Shown one piece after another: positions 8,110 through 17,579 of a stretch of 64,000 bases of DNA. Numbering within the stretch: the first letter of the stretch is position 1; each line of letters begins with the position of its first letter. The notes under the pieces were generated by a model. The model did no database searches. It was not told the origin of the DNA and was given only the letters and a program-made list of their open reading frames with translations. The position numbers and the translations under genes were made by a program. This DNA comes from Micrococcales bacterium. GTDB lineage: Bacteria > Actinomycetota > Actinomycetes > S36-B12 > UBA10799. The stretch is taken from the NCBI GenBank assembly GCA_016719135.1, contig JADKAV010000014.1:1-64000 (forward strand), written 5' to 3'.

Positions 8110-9115
8110 GGGAACGCACGTCCCACCTTCCTGGTGGGCGTCCCGCGCATCTTCGAGAAGATCTTCAACGCCTCCCAGCAGAAGGCACATGCGGAAAGCC
8201 CGGCGAAGGCCAAGATCTTCGAGCGGGCCGCCAAGGTGGCGATCGACTACGGCCGCGCGACCCTCCACGGTGGCGCCTCGCCGTGGCTGAGACTTCAGCA
8301 CGCCATCTTCGACCGGCTCGTGTATTCCAAGATCCGAAGCGCGATGGGTGGCAACCTGCGCTACGCCATCACCGGCGGCGCGAGCCTCGGTGAACGCCTG
8401 GGATTCTTCTACGCAGGCATCGGACTCACGGTGATGGAGGGCTACGGGCTCACCGAGACCACTGCATCGGGAACGTTCAACCGCGCGGAGAACGCTCGCA
8501 TCGGGACGGTGGGCCAGCCTATGCCGGGCACCGCGGTGCGCATCGCCGACGACGGGGAGATCTCTGGCTGCGCGGACCACAGGTGATGGCGGGCTACCAC
8601 AACAACCCGGACGCCACCGCCGATGCGATCAACGAGGACGGCTGGTTCCAGACCGGGGACCTGGACGACGTGGACGTCGATGGATTCCTGCACATCACGG
8701 GTCGGAAGAAGGAGATCATCGTCACCGCAGGGGGCAAGAACGTGGATCCTGCGGTACTCGAGGATCGGATGCAGGCGCACAACCTGATCGGCCCGACGAT
8801 GGTGGTCGGAGAGGGTCAGCCTTTCATCGCTGCCATCATCACGCTCGATCCCGATGCGCTGTCCGCGTGGGCCAAGTCCCGCGGGAAGGCCGGCACCTCG
8901 GTGAGCGAACTGCGCGATGACCTGGATCTCAACGCAGAGATCCAGGCCGCGGTCGACGACGCCAACGCCGCGGTCTCCAAGGCCGAGTCCATCCGGTCAT
9001 GGCAGCTGCTGGACGCGGTTTCACTGAGGAATCCGGCCTGACACCGACGCAGAAGCTCAAGCGCAACGTCGTCGCCGACGACTACAGCGAGGAGATCGCG
9101 GCAATCTACGGCTGA
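8110..9115 (+). pseudogene. Long-chain acyl-CoA synthetase (FadD15-like), 5'-truncated and frameshifted
   Basis: Similarity to actinobacterial long-chain fatty acid-CoA ligases begins abruptly at about 8120 (FLVGVPRIFEKIFNA). It includes the AMP-binding motif region (ITGGASLGERL, EGYGLTETTA), GWFQTGDLDDVD and GRKKEIIVTAGGKN. The N-terminal half, about 250 residues, is absent and replaced by the VapBC-like locus. Two further frame changes occur at about 8562 (between DDGEI and LRGPQVMAGYHNN) and about 9005 (into TPTQKLKRNVVADDYSEE). The C-terminal end is otherwise normal. The truncation shows this is a dead gene, whatever the cause of the frame changes. Confidence 0.85.
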
Positions 9116-9126
9116 GGCCGGTGCAA

Positions 9127-9600
9127 CTAGCCCGTGGCTTTGAATTTCGAGAAGCCGGTGCCCCGGTCGGCGTGGCAGCCGTCGCCGAAGGAGATCCCGA
9201 GGTTCCCGCTGGACCGTGTGCCCTTGCGGTTGATGATCCCGGTGATGAAGACGCCGATCTTGCCGTCCACGGTCAGCTGGCCATCTTCGGAGAAGTACAC
9301 GTTGGTCCGTTTGGCGGGGTCGAAGGGGTTGGGTCCCTTCTCGACCTTCATGGTGCCGACGGTGCCGTTGACACGGCCAGGCGGTGATGCGCCGAAACAG
9401 GTGAACGAGAGCCGCTTGAATCTGAAGCTCTTGATCCGGAACGGATCACCACCGACCCGCTGCACCTTGACGATCAACTTCGAGCCGGGATTGTCGGCAA
9501 TGGTCCCCGTCAGGATGCGCGTCTCGGCGCTGGCCGGCGGTGCAGCCGCAAACGACGCCAGCAAGACCGCTCCCACGAGCGGGGCTGCGAATTTCTTCAT
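9127..9600 (-). CDS. Small secreted protein of unknown function
   Basis: The start at 9600 (MKKFAAPLVGAVLLASFAAA) is preferred because GGAAGG lies 7 nt upstream; an in-frame ATG at 9615 is the alternative. The 157-residue product has a typical signal peptide cleaved after PASA. The mature part is about 130 residues and beta-rich by pattern (TRILTGTI, GVFITGIINR), with two cysteines. I recognise no family. It is convergent with the fadD remnant and has no obvious operon partner. Confidence 0.7.
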   Translation of the reverse strand: MKKFAAPLVGAVLLASFAAAPPASAETRILTGTIADNPGSKLIVKVQRVGGDPFRIKSFRFKRLSFTCFGASPPGRVNGTVGTMKVEKGPNPFDPAKRTNVYFSEDGQLTVDGKIGVFITGIINRKGTRSSGNLGISFGDGCHADRGTGFSKFKATG

Positions 9601-10035
9601 GTGGACGCCTTCCATGATCCGTTGCGACGTTCATCGATCCACTCGCCATGATCATCTTCACCGATCCACGGCTCGACACACCTGTCGGTCCGGAAGGATC
9701 CCCCTGGGGTCGCCACAAGTGGCCGTTCGGCGGATGTGGCTACCCCTCGAACGGGCCACGATCGTCAGTCCCCTTGGCGTGGACTGGTCCCCGAAAACGC
9801 AATGACCCGTTGGTTGCCAAGTGACCCGTAACTTGGGGGTCATCGCGCAACTAGCGGGACATCCCAACGCCTCTTGGCGTCAAGCCGTCCCCTTCGCGTG
9901 CGACGCCAAAGGTGGTGACAGCCGGATGGTTGGCGACGGGGCTCACGCGAAAGCCCGGTCGGCTGGACCCGCCTGGGGCTGCGAGCCGACGTACCCATCT
10001 CGTTTGTCGCTGTTCCCAACGGGTACTGACTCAAT
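9601..10035. other. Intergenic gap, nothing recognised
   Basis: More than 430 bp upstream of both the small secreted protein and deaD. No coding frame with recognisable similarity and no strong hairpin was seen. Confidence 0.5.
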
Positions 10036-10179
10036 ATGGACCACGAATCGGACCCCACCAACCACGCCGATCCCCAGGGCAGCCAACCGAGCAAGACCGA
10101 TGCGCAACCACCCGGCGACAGCCAGGTGACGAATCCCAATCGGATGATCGGTGACGGCGACGAGGCCGACTCCGACTGA
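10036..10179 (+). CDS. Possible 47-residue acidic small protein
   Basis: An ATG frame of 47 codons has unusual composition: Asp, Asn, Gln and Pro rich, starting MDHESDPTNHADPQG and ending GDGDEADSD. No ribosome site is seen, and no -10-like hexamer lies at leaderless distance. It is the only plausible small reading frame in the 700-bp gap before deaD. It may be chance. Confidence 0.3.
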   Translation: MDHESDPTNHADPQGSQPSKTDAQPPGDSQVTNPNRMIGDGDEADSD

Positions 10180-10305
10180 ACAAACGCGAACACGCCGGCA
10201 ACGGGCCAGAACGGGCGACGCACGGAAACGTTTGCGCCGAGGTAGCCCGGTAGTCTCAGACAAGGCGGTGGGCACAGTCGTACCGCGGAGACTGGAGACA
10301 CTGCA

Positions 10306-11979
10306 GTGAGCGACAACCCGGACGTACCCTCCTTCGGCGATTTGGGATTGAGCGACGCCGTCCTCAAGACCCTGCGCGAGGTGGGCTATGAGACCCCATC
10401 AGCGATCCAGGCGGCCACGATCCCACCCTTGCTCGAAGGGCGCGACGTCGTAGGCCTGGCACAGACCGGGACTGGCAAGACCGCTGCTTTCGCCCTGCCC
10501 ATCCTCGACCGGCTCGACCTGTCGCAGAAGAACCCGCAGGCACTTGTGCTGGCGCCGACTCGGGAACTGGCGCTGCAGGTGTGCGAGGCCTTCGAGCGCT
10601 ACGCCGCCGGCCGCCGCGGCGTGAAGGTGCTGCCGGTGTACGGCGGCCAGGGCTACGGCGTGCAGCTCAGCGCGCTGCGTCGCGGGGTGCACATCGTGGT
10701 GGGCACGCCTGGACGCATCATGGACCACTTGGAGAAGCGGACTCTGGACCTGTCCGAGGTGCGCTTCCTGGTTCTCGACGAAGCCGACGAGATGCTCAAC
10801 ATGGGTTTCGCGGAGGACGTCGAGACGATTCTGGCCGACACCCCTGAGGACAAGAACGTCGCACTGTTTTCCGCGACGATGCCCGCCACGATCCGCCGGT
10901 TGTCGAAGAAATACCTGAACGACCCGGTCGAGATCACTGTGAAGACGAAGACCACGACCTCGGCGAACACCACGCAGCGCTATCTGGTGGTCTCATACCC
11001 GCAGAAGGTCGACGCGTTGACGCGGATCCTCGAGGTGGAGAACTTCGAGGGCATGATCGTGTTCGTCCGCACCAAGAACGAGACGGAGACACTGGCCGAG
11101 AAACTGCGCGCCCGGGGGTTCTCCGCGATGGCCATCAACGGTGACGTTCCGCAGGTTCAGCGTGAGCGCACCATCAACCAGCTCAAGGCCGGCAAGCTGG
11201 ACATTCTCGTGGCCACCGATGTCGCGGCCCGCGGTCTGGATGTGGAACGCATCAGTCACGTGGTAAATTTCGACATCCCCACCGACACCGAGTCCTACGT
11301 CCACCGCATCGGACGTACCGGTCGCGCCGGACGCAGCGGCCAGGCGATTTCCTTCGTCACCCCCCGCGAGCGTTACCTGCTCAAGTCCATCGAGAAGGCC
11401 ACCCGGCAGTCCTTGACGCCAATGCAACTGCCGACCGCCGAGGACATCAACAGCACACGGCTGGCACGTTTCGACGATGCCATCACCGAGGCCCTGTCCG
11501 CCGGTGACATCGATTTCTACCGCGACGTGGTCGCGCACTATGTGAATGAGCACGATGTGCCAGAGCGGGATGTGGCCGCCGCCTTGGCCGTCGTTCTGCA
11601 GGGCGACACTCCCCTACTGGTCGAGCCAGAGCCTGAGCGACCGCCGCAGCGTGAGCGCCCTCCTCGCGAAAAAGCGCCTCGACGAGAACGTGGTCGCTCC
11701 GATGTCCCGATGGCCACCTACCGAATCAACGTCGGGCGTCGACACAAGGTCGAGCCGCGCCAGATCGTGGGAGCTCTGGCCAATGAGGGAGGTCTGCGGC
11801 GAGAGGACTTCGGGCACATCGACATCCGCATGGATCACTCCCTGGTCGAGCTGCCCGCGCAGCTTCCGCCGGACGCCTGGAAGAAGCTGCGGAAGACCCG
11901 AATCTCGGGCAAGCTCATCGAGCTCACCCCGGACTCTCAGGAGCGGCGTAAACCACGGCACAAGGACAAGCGGCGTTAG
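10306..11979 (+). CDS. deaD: DEAD-box ATP-dependent RNA helicase (DeaD/CsdA family)
   Basis: This 557-residue helicase has all core motifs in order: Q motif (residues 9-35), Walker A AQTGTGKT (52-59), PTRELAL, DEAD (158-161), SAT (189-191) and HRIGRTGRAGRSG. A basic linker rich in PERPPQRERPPR follows. The last 80 residues (YRINVGRRHKVEPRQIVGAL) match the DbpA-type RNA-binding domain. Enzymes of this class unwind structured RNA in ribosome assembly and mRNA decay, often at low temperature. Translation starts at GTG 10306 with GGAG upstream. Palindromic array A lies just downstream. Confidence 0.95.
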   Translation: MSDNPDVPSFGDLGLSDAVLKTLREVGYETPSAIQAATIPPLLEGRDVVGLAQTGTGKTAAFALPILDRLDLSQKNPQALVLAPTRELALQVCEAFERYAAGRRGVKVLPVYGGQGYGVQLSALRRGVHIVVGTPGRIMDHLEKRTLDLSEVRFLVLDEADEMLNMGFAEDVETILADTPEDKNVALFSATMPATIRRLSKKYLNDPVEITVKTKTTTSANTTQRYLVVSYPQKVDALTRILEVENFEGMIVFVRTKNETETLAEKLRARGFSAMAINGDVPQVQRERTINQLKAGKLDILVATDVAARGLDVERISHVVNFDIPTDTESYVHRIGRTGRAGRSGQAISFVTPRERYLLKSIEKATRQSLTPMQLPTAEDINSTRLARFDDAITEALSAGDIDFYRDVVAHYVNEHDVPERDVAAALAVVLQGDTPLLVEPEPERPPQRERPPREKAPRRERGRSDVPMATYRINVGRRHKVEPRQIVGALANEGGLRREDFGHIDIRMDHSLVELPAQLPPDAWKKLRKTRISGKLIELTPDSQERRKPRHKDKRR

Positions 11980-12046
11980 GCCCTGACCCGCCGTTGGAGT
12001 TGGCCGGGGGTGTCGGGCGGGCTTTCCGTCCCAATCCCCGCGCATC

Positions 12047-12155
12047 CGTTGGAGTTAGGTACGGACGTTGGAGATCGGTACAGGCGTTGGAGTTGGACGC
12101 CCGTTCCATCTCTCACGTCTGTGCATTTGTCCAACGCATGTGCACAAGTCCAACG
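12047..12155. repeat. Palindromic 19-bp-phased array, copy A
   Basis: Direct heptamers CGTTGGA start at 12047, 12066 and 12085. The inverted ones end at 12117 (TCTCACG), 12136 and 12155 (TCCAACG). Each step is exactly 19 bp, and the span from last direct start to first inverted end is 33 bp, identical to all other copies. It lies between deaD and the HTH/nucleotidyltransferase locus, both on the plus strand, so this is the only copy not between convergent genes. Confidence 0.9.
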
Positions 12156-12211
12156 GCTGTTGGCCGGGGCCCGGGCGCACCGGACACCGCAAGATCAGCC
12201 CGCCAACGTGA

Positions 12212-12231
12212 TGTAGCGTTTCCGCTACACT
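12212..12231 (+). promoter_or_regulatory. Operator palindrome overlapping a leaderless -10 box
   Basis: TGTAGCG-TTTC-CGCTACA (12212-12229) is a perfect 7-bp inverted repeat. Its right end overlaps TACACT (12226-12231), which sits 6 nt before the ATG at 12238. This is the expected layout for autorepression by the HTH antitoxin. Confidence 0.7.
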
Positions 12232-12237
12232 ATCGTC

Positions 12238-12546
12238 ATGACAGCGAGCAGATTCGTGACGTCACTGCGTCAGCAGGCGGGGCTCACGCAGGCTGATGTG
12301 GCACGCAGATCCGGCCTGCCACGTACGGCGATCAATGCCTACGAATCAGGATCCAGAGTTCCGCGCTTCGATGCTCTGTCCCGGATCGCCGAGGCTTGTG
12401 GAATGCAGCTAGGGGCCTCAGTGCGGCCGAGACTGAATCTCGAGCGCAATGCCGGGGAGCTGGCTCAGGTACTGGACCTCGCAGAGCATCTGCCCCACCG
12501 GCGCCGTCCTGAGCGACTGGACTACCCGACACTGAAGGATTCATGA
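12238..12546 (+). CDS. XRE-type HTH antitoxin/regulator
   Basis: This 102-residue protein has a complete Cro/C1-type helix-turn-helix near its N-terminus: LRQQAGLTQADVARRSGLPR, then TAINAYESGSRVPRFDALSRIAE. The remaining 35 residues (LAQVLDLAEHLPHRRR) probably contact the partner. The mRNA is predicted to be leaderless. It overlaps the next gene by 4 bp (ATGA). The pairing with a nucleotidyltransferase-fold protein resembles type IV or MenA/MenT-like toxin-antitoxin loci. Confidence 0.85.
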   Translation: MTASRFVTSLRQQAGLTQADVARRSGLPRTAINAYESGSRVPRFDALSRIAEACGMQLGASVRPRLNLERNAGELAQVLDLAEHLPHRRRPERLDYPTLKDS

Positions 12547-13082
12547 GCCAGCTGGGCGACCGGCTACTCGCGGTCAACGACGCATTGAACCAAGCCGGAG
12601 TCGACCACGCATTCGGCGGCGCGATCGCTCTGGCCTACTGCACTGGTGAACCACGCGCCACCATCGATCTGGACATCAATGTGTTCGTTCCGGTCGAGAA
12701 CCACGCGGAAGCCTTGGCGGCGCTGCCCCCCGAAGTGAACGTCTCGCGGATCGCTCTTCAGCAAATCCGCAACGAGGGGCAGGCGCGTGTCTGGTGGGGC
12801 GATACGCCACTGGACCTCTTCTTCAACACCCACGGATTCCACGCCATCGCAGCCACCCGCGCCCGCGAGGTCCCGTTCATGGGGCATCGAATCCCTGTCC
12901 TGGACTGCACCACGGTAGCCGTGTTCAAGGTGTTCTTCAACCGGACCAAGGATTGGGCTGACCTGGAAGCCATGTTCGAGGCGGGACAGTTGGATGTCGA
13001 CGTCGTGGCAGCGTTCGTCCGGGACCTGCCGGGCGAACACGATCTGCGGATTGGACGACTACAGGAGCTCGCCGACGATTGA
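12543..13082 (+). CDS. AbiEii/MenT-like nucleotidyltransferase toxin
   Basis: This 179-residue protein has a nucleotidyltransferase core: GGAIALAYCTGEPRATIDLD (residues about 24-43) with the metal-binding DLDIN motif and a later PLDLFF. It ends with a short helical part containing KDWADLEAM. The family transfers nucleotides to RNA or proteins; MenT toxins modify tRNA acceptor ends. The ATG overlaps the stop of the HTH gene, so translation is coupled. Assignment to a toxin role rests on this gene pair and is inferred. Confidence 0.75.
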   Translation: MSQLGDRLLAVNDALNQAGVDHAFGGAIALAYCTGEPRATIDLDINVFVPVENHAEALAALPPEVNVSRIALQQIRNEGQARVWWGDTPLDLFFNTHGFHAIAATRAREVPFMGHRIPVLDCTTVAVFKVFFNRTKDWADLEAMFEAGQLDVDVVAAFVRDLPGEHDLRIGRLQELADD

Positions 13083-13102
13083 CATGCCGAATCTGTCAAA
13101 TA

Positions 13103-13133
13103 CTGGACATTGTCCAGAAAAGCCGGGTAACCT
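13103..13133 (+). promoter_or_regulatory. furA promoter with palindromic operator
   Basis: A perfect palindrome CTGGACA-T-TGTCCAG (13103-13117) contains the -35-like TGGACA (13105-13110). Seventeen bp further is the -10 TAACCT (13128-13133), 6 nt before the ATG of furA. This is a likely FurA autoregulatory site and leaderless promoter for furA-katG. Confidence 0.75.
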
Positions 13134-13139
13134 TCACAC

Positions 13140-13574
13140 ATGCCTTTGGACCCGGTCGCACTCCTTCGCGAGCACCATGTCCAAGTCACCGCACAGCGCG
13201 TCGCAATCCTGCGAGCCGTGTCCCACCACCCGCACAGCACCGCGGATGACGTCACCGAATCGGTGAAAACCGAGATCGGCGCGATCTCTCGCCAAGCGGT
13301 GTACGACTCTCTCGGCGTTCTCGTCGACAAGGGCATCATCCGCCGCATCCAGCCCGCCGGCTCCCCCGCCCGCTACGAGGACCGGGTCGCGGACAACCAC
13401 CACCACCTCGTCTGTCGTGGGTGCCACAGCCTGGTCGACGTCGACTGTGCAGTGGACTACACACCGTGCCTCACCCCCAGCGACAGCAAGGGGTACGCGG
13501 TCGACGAAGCCGAAGTCATCTACTGGGGTCACTGCCCCGACTGCATCACACACACCGCCAGAAATTCACACTAG
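13140..13574 (+). CDS. furA: Fur-family regulator of katG (FurA)
   Basis: This 144-residue protein has a winged-helix N-terminal part (VTAQRVAILRAV, ISRQAVYDSLGVL) and a metal-binding C-terminal part with HHHLVCRGCH and a final CPDC. The Cys pairs suggest a structural zinc site. In actinobacteria FurA represses itself and katG and is released by peroxide. The gene lies 10 bp upstream of katG on the same strand, and a perfect palindrome overlaps its own promoter. The mRNA appears leaderless. Confidence 0.93.
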   Translation: MPLDPVALLREHHVQVTAQRVAILRAVSHHPHSTADDVTESVKTEIGAISRQAVYDSLGVLVDKGIIRRIQPAGSPARYEDRVADNHHHLVCRGCHSLVDVDCAVDYTPCLTPSDSKGYAVDEAEVIYWGHCPDCITHTARNSH

Positions 13575-13584
13575 GAGGAATCCC

Positions 13585-15778
13585 TTGTCCGAACCGACCA
13601 TGGACAGCAGCGAAGGCCAATGCCCCGTCGTGCACAACCGCCCGACCAGCAACCGCGAATGGTGGCCCGAGGCCATCGACCTGAGTGCACTGCAGGCCAA
13701 CCCGCGCGAACTCAACCCGATGGGTGACGACTTCGACTACGCCGAGGCGTTCTCGAACCTCGACTACGACGCGCTGAAGCAGGACCTCGTCGCGCTGATG
13801 ACCGATTCGCAGGAGTGGTGGCCCGCGGACTACGGCCACTACGGACCCTTGTTCATCCGCATGTCGTGGCATGCCGCGGGGACGTACCGCATCAGCGACG
13901 GTCGCGGCGGCGCCGGCTCCGGTGAGCAGCGCTTCGCCCCGTTGAACAGCTGGCCCGACAACACCAACCTTGACAAGGCCCGCCGTTTGCTGTGGCCGAT
14001 CAAGAAGAAGTACGGCAAGTCCCTGTCGTGGGCGGACCTGCTGGTCCTGGCTGGAAACGTGGCCCTGGAGTCCATGGGCTTCAAGACGTTCGGGTTCGCC
14101 GGTGGGCGAGAGGATGTCTGGGAGCCCGAGCAGGTGAACTGGGGCAACGAGGGCGAGTGGCTGGACGACAAGCGCTACAGCGGCGAGCGCGACCTGTCGA
14201 ACCCGCTGGCTGCAGTGCAGATGGGCCTGATCTACGTCAACCCGGAGGGCCCCAACGGCCAGCCCAGTGCACTGGCCTCCGCGCGTGATATCCGCGAGAC
14301 GTTCGCACGGATGAACATGAACGACGAAGAGACTGTGGCCCTGATCGCGGGCGGCCACACGTTCGGCAAGACGCACGGTGCCGCAGTGCCGGACGGTCAC
14401 ATTGGTGCCGAGCCGGAGGCCGCTCCCCTGCAAGAAGTGGGCTTGGGCTGGAGCAACAGCTTCGGAACCGGCGTGGGCAACGACACCATCACCAGTGGAC
14501 TTGAAGGGCCATGGACCCCGACCCCGACCCAGTGGGACAACAGCTATTTCGAGACGCTGTTCGCCTACGACTGGGATCTGGAGAAGAGCCCGGCCGGCGC
14601 GTGGCAGTGGATTCCCACCGACCCCGCGGCTGCCACGGCTGCGCCCGACCCGCACGACCCGGCCAAGCGCAGGCCACCGGTGATGCTGACCACCGACCTC
14701 GCGTTGCGGATGGACCCGATCTACGAGCCCATCTCCCGGCGCTTCATGGAGAACCCCGACGAGTTCGCCGACGCATTCGCCCGGGCGTGGTTCAAGCTTC
14801 TGCACCGCGACATGGGTCCGATCTCGCTACCTCGGCCCAGAGGTGCCTGCCGAGGAAATGATCTGGCAGGACCCGGTGCCGCCGGTCACTCACGAGCTGG
14901 TCGACGATGCGGACATCGCGTCACTCAAGGGCAAGGTCCTGGACTCGGAGCTGTCGATTGCCGAGTTGGTCTCCGCGGCCTGGGCTTCGGCGTCTACGTT
15001 CCGCAACAGTGACAAGCGGGGCGGGGCAAACGGTGCCCGTGTGCGCCTGGCACCTCAGCTCGGGTGGGAGGCCAACAACACGGCCCAGCTACAGAAGGTG
15101 TTGCGAGTGCGCGAAGGCATTGCGCAGGAGTTCAACGCTGCCGGTGGCGCAAAGCAGGTCTCGATGGCCGACCTGATCGTCCTCGGTGGCTGCGCGGCGG
15201 TGGAGCAAGCCGCCCGCAACGCCGGAGTCGACGTCGTGGTGCCCTTCACCCCGGGGGCGCACCGATGCATCCGACGAGCAGACCGACGTCGAGGCGTTCT
15301 CGGTCCTCGAACCGGTTGTCGACGGTTTCCGCAACTACGTCGGCAAGGGTCTCACGCAGCCGGCCGAGCACGTGTTCGTCGACAAGGCGCAGTTGCTGTC
15401 GTTGACCGCTCCGGAAATGACGGTGCTGGTCGGTGGAATGCGCGCCCTGCGAGCCAACTACGACGGCTCCGACTTGGGGGTGCTCACCGACAAGGCCGAC
15501 ACGCTGAGCAACGACTTCTTCGTCAACCTGCTGGACATGAACACCAAGTGGCACCCGATCACCGAAGAAGCCCTCACGTACGAGGGCAGCGATCGCGCAA
15601 CCGGCGACCGCAAGTGGACGGCCAGTCGCATCGACCTCGTGTTCGGGTCCAACTCGCAGTTGCGGGCCTTCTCCGAGGTCTATGCCGCCGACGACGCGCA
15701 GGAGAAGTTCGTGCGCGACTTCGTGCGGGCGTGGGACAAGGTGATGATGCTGGACCGGTTCGAACTGGCCGCTGCTAG
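13585..15778 (+). CDS. katG: Catalase-peroxidase KatG, split by frameshifts
   Basis: The start is TTG 13585 with AGGAGG 6 nt upstream. The product would be about 730 residues in three frames. Frame one (to about 14828) holds the distal RMSWHAAGTYR and proximal GGHTFGKTHG haem motifs and the YVNPEGP loop. Two bases are missing near 14828 (ISRYLGPEV expected). Frame two runs to about 15262, where one extra G in a G run shifts to frame three, which ends with DRFELAA. A further shift near 15775 would reach the TAG at 15776-15778. The enzyme detoxifies H2O2. The errors sit in G/C runs and CG repeats, so sequence error is likely. Confidence 0.9.
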
Positions 15779-15788
15779 AACCAATGGA

Positions 15789-15830
15789 CGTGCCGCGTCG
15801 TGCGGGCTTCGGCTCGCACGACGCGGTACG
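15789..15830 (+). terminator. katG terminator: 19-bp stem with TTCG loop
   Basis: Positions 15789-15807 pair with 15812-15830 without a gap (two G.U pairs) around the tetraloop TTCG, followed by GTTTCC... immediately downstream. It begins 10 bp after the katG stop. Confidence 0.85.
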
Positions 15831-16047
15831 TTTCCTGCGTTGTCCCCGCTCGACGCATGCACCGGGCCATCTGGGTTTCGGGCGCAGACTGTCCCTTGTT
15901 GCGATGTCGGGAAACACACCGGGCCGTGGGCGTAGTGACTCTCGCCGGGCCTGGATCCAACCAGTCCGGCTACCCCCCACATCCGCATTTGTCCGGGAAT
16001 CCTCGCCAACCGGTCAGCAACTCCCCGGCGTCCCAACCAGGATCGGC

Positions 16048-16053
16048 TAGGCT
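16048..16053 (+). promoter_or_regulatory. Leaderless -10 box of GAF-ANTAR gene
   Basis: TAGGCT ends 6 nt before the GTG start at 16060; no ribosome site is present. Confidence 0.55.
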
Positions 16054-16059
16054 TCCCAG

Positions 16060-16791
16060 GTGCCTGTAGCAGAACTAGGTGAGGGACTCCTCGTTCGTCT
16101 CCTGAGCGCCCTGCAGACACGCCTCGGATCTGTGATCGGTGCCGGCATCCTGGTCGCCGAATCGCCTGGGAATCTACGCCCGGTCGCCTCGGTGGGCGTG
16201 GCGGAGGTCTGGGATGCGATGCAGATCGACTCGGGATCGGGTCCCCTCGTTCAAGCGGTGAAGGCCGAGAAGGCGGTAGTCAGGGACCCTCTGGATCTAC
16301 GGGCCTACCCGGACCTCGCCAGTCTCGTCGACGTCATACCGAAACGGACTCCCGCCGCCATAGTGGTGGTGCCGAACTCCTGGACGGAGGGCCGGCAACT
16401 GGTCACCGTCGTGTACTTCTCGGCGCCCGTCGCAGACGGCGATCTCGAGGTCATCGGTCACTACGAACCGCTGTTGGCGTATGCACTGGGCCTTCTGGAG
16501 TACTGCGGCGATGCGGAGAACCAGGCCGAGCAGATGGTGCGCATGGTGCAGACGCGCCGCTGGATCGAACAGGCAAAGGGCATGATCATGACCCGCCGGT
16601 CGATCGGCCCCGATGATGCCTTCGCGGTGCTCGTGGAGCACAGTCAGGCGTCGAACGTGAAGGTTCGGGACCTGTCCACGGCGCTGGTCGGGCTTCTGGC
16701 TGGCCCAAACGGCGACATCGAGGTCTCTCAGGAGGCGATTGCCGCGGCCAAGGTGCTGTGGGACGACGTGAGCACGCGCAACGACCAGTGA
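16060..16791 (+). CDS. GAF-ANTAR RNA-binding antiterminator
   Basis: This 243-residue protein has a GAF-like sensor (residues about 10-155) followed by an ANTAR domain: RRWIEQAKGMIMTRRSIGPD, then AFAVLVEHSQASNVKVRDLS. ANTAR proteins bind paired hexaloop hairpins in nascent RNA and allow transcription to pass a terminator. GAF-ANTAR proteins without a receiver domain are typical of actinobacteria. The gene is isolated. No hexaloop target was identified in the window. The GTG start fits a leaderless message. Confidence 0.88.
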   Translation: MPVAELGEGLLVRLLSALQTRLGSVIGAGILVAESPGNLRPVASVGVAEVWDAMQIDSGSGPLVQAVKAEKAVVRDPLDLRAYPDLASLVDVIPKRTPAAIVVVPNSWTEGRQLVTVVYFSAPVADGDLEVIGHYEPLLAYALGLLEYCGDAENQAEQMVRMVQTRRWIEQAKGMIMTRRSIGPDDAFAVLVEHSQASNVKVRDLSTALVGLLAGPNGDIEVSQEAIAAAKVLWDDVSTRNDQ

Positions 16792-17425
16792 AGTCCGGCG
16801 CGCATACCCCCAGTGAGCGTCGTCTGCGCGCAGGGGGCCGCCCTCACAGTGGGAAGTGGCTGGTCCGCCGAATTGAGTCGAGCAATCTGTGACTTTGTCG
16901 GTGCTTCGGATTTGAGGGGGAGTCGTCTGGTCGGTGAGGTGCTTGCTGGCCGGGGGTGTGTCGTGGGGGGTGTAGGACAGGGGTCTTGCCAGTGTCGGTT
17001 TCGACCAAGATCCCTGGACCGGGGGGCCCGTACCCGAACGTGTCAGTTGCTGGTGGGCCTGCCAGATGTCGTCGTGCTCGGGGTTGATGCCTGCGCTGGT
17101 GACGCGCCGCTGGTGGTGCATGTGGAATGTCCGCCGGACTGGCATCAGGATTGTCCGGGCTGCGGGCTGGGTCAAGCAGCGACGAGTGGTGCGCCCGACT
17201 GATTAACCGGCGTTCGGGCGTCCGGCGGTGCAGGCCCGGCACACGCTTCGCCGGACCTGCCCTAACAGTGTGTGTGCGGGGGTCGTGGACCACCAGTGAT
17301 GCCCGGATCGCCGCGCCGCGAGGCTCGGTGACCCACCGGGCCCCGGCGGTGGGTGACCAAGCAGGTCGGTGAGTATCGGCGGGCGGTGTCGGTGGACTGC
17401 TGACCAGCGGTTCGGTCCAGCCTGG

Positions 17426-17483
17426 CCATCACATGGGGGCCACCGGTCGCACCCTCGGCTCCGCTGCGGCCCCCATCTGATGG
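17426..17483. repeat. Hairpin element, copy 1
   Basis: A 58-bp element bounded by CCATCACATGGGGGCC and its inverse GGCCCCCATCTGATGG (15 of 16 positions pair). It is homologous to the element at 17521 and lies inside the ISL3 remnant. Confidence 0.85.
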
Positions 17484-17520
17484 GAGAAATCGGACATAAG
17501 CCCCAGAGTGCACGCCGTCG

Positions 17521-17579
17521 CCATCACATCGGGGCCGCCGAGGGCCTCACCGCCCCCCGCTGCGGCCCTCATGTGATGG
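17521..17579. repeat. Hairpin element, copy 2
   Basis: A 59-bp element bounded by CCATCACATCGGGGCCG and CGGCCCTCATGTGATGG (15 of 17 pair). It starts 95 bp after copy 1 in the same orientation, and the two share the CTGCGGCCC segment before the right arm. Confidence 0.85.
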
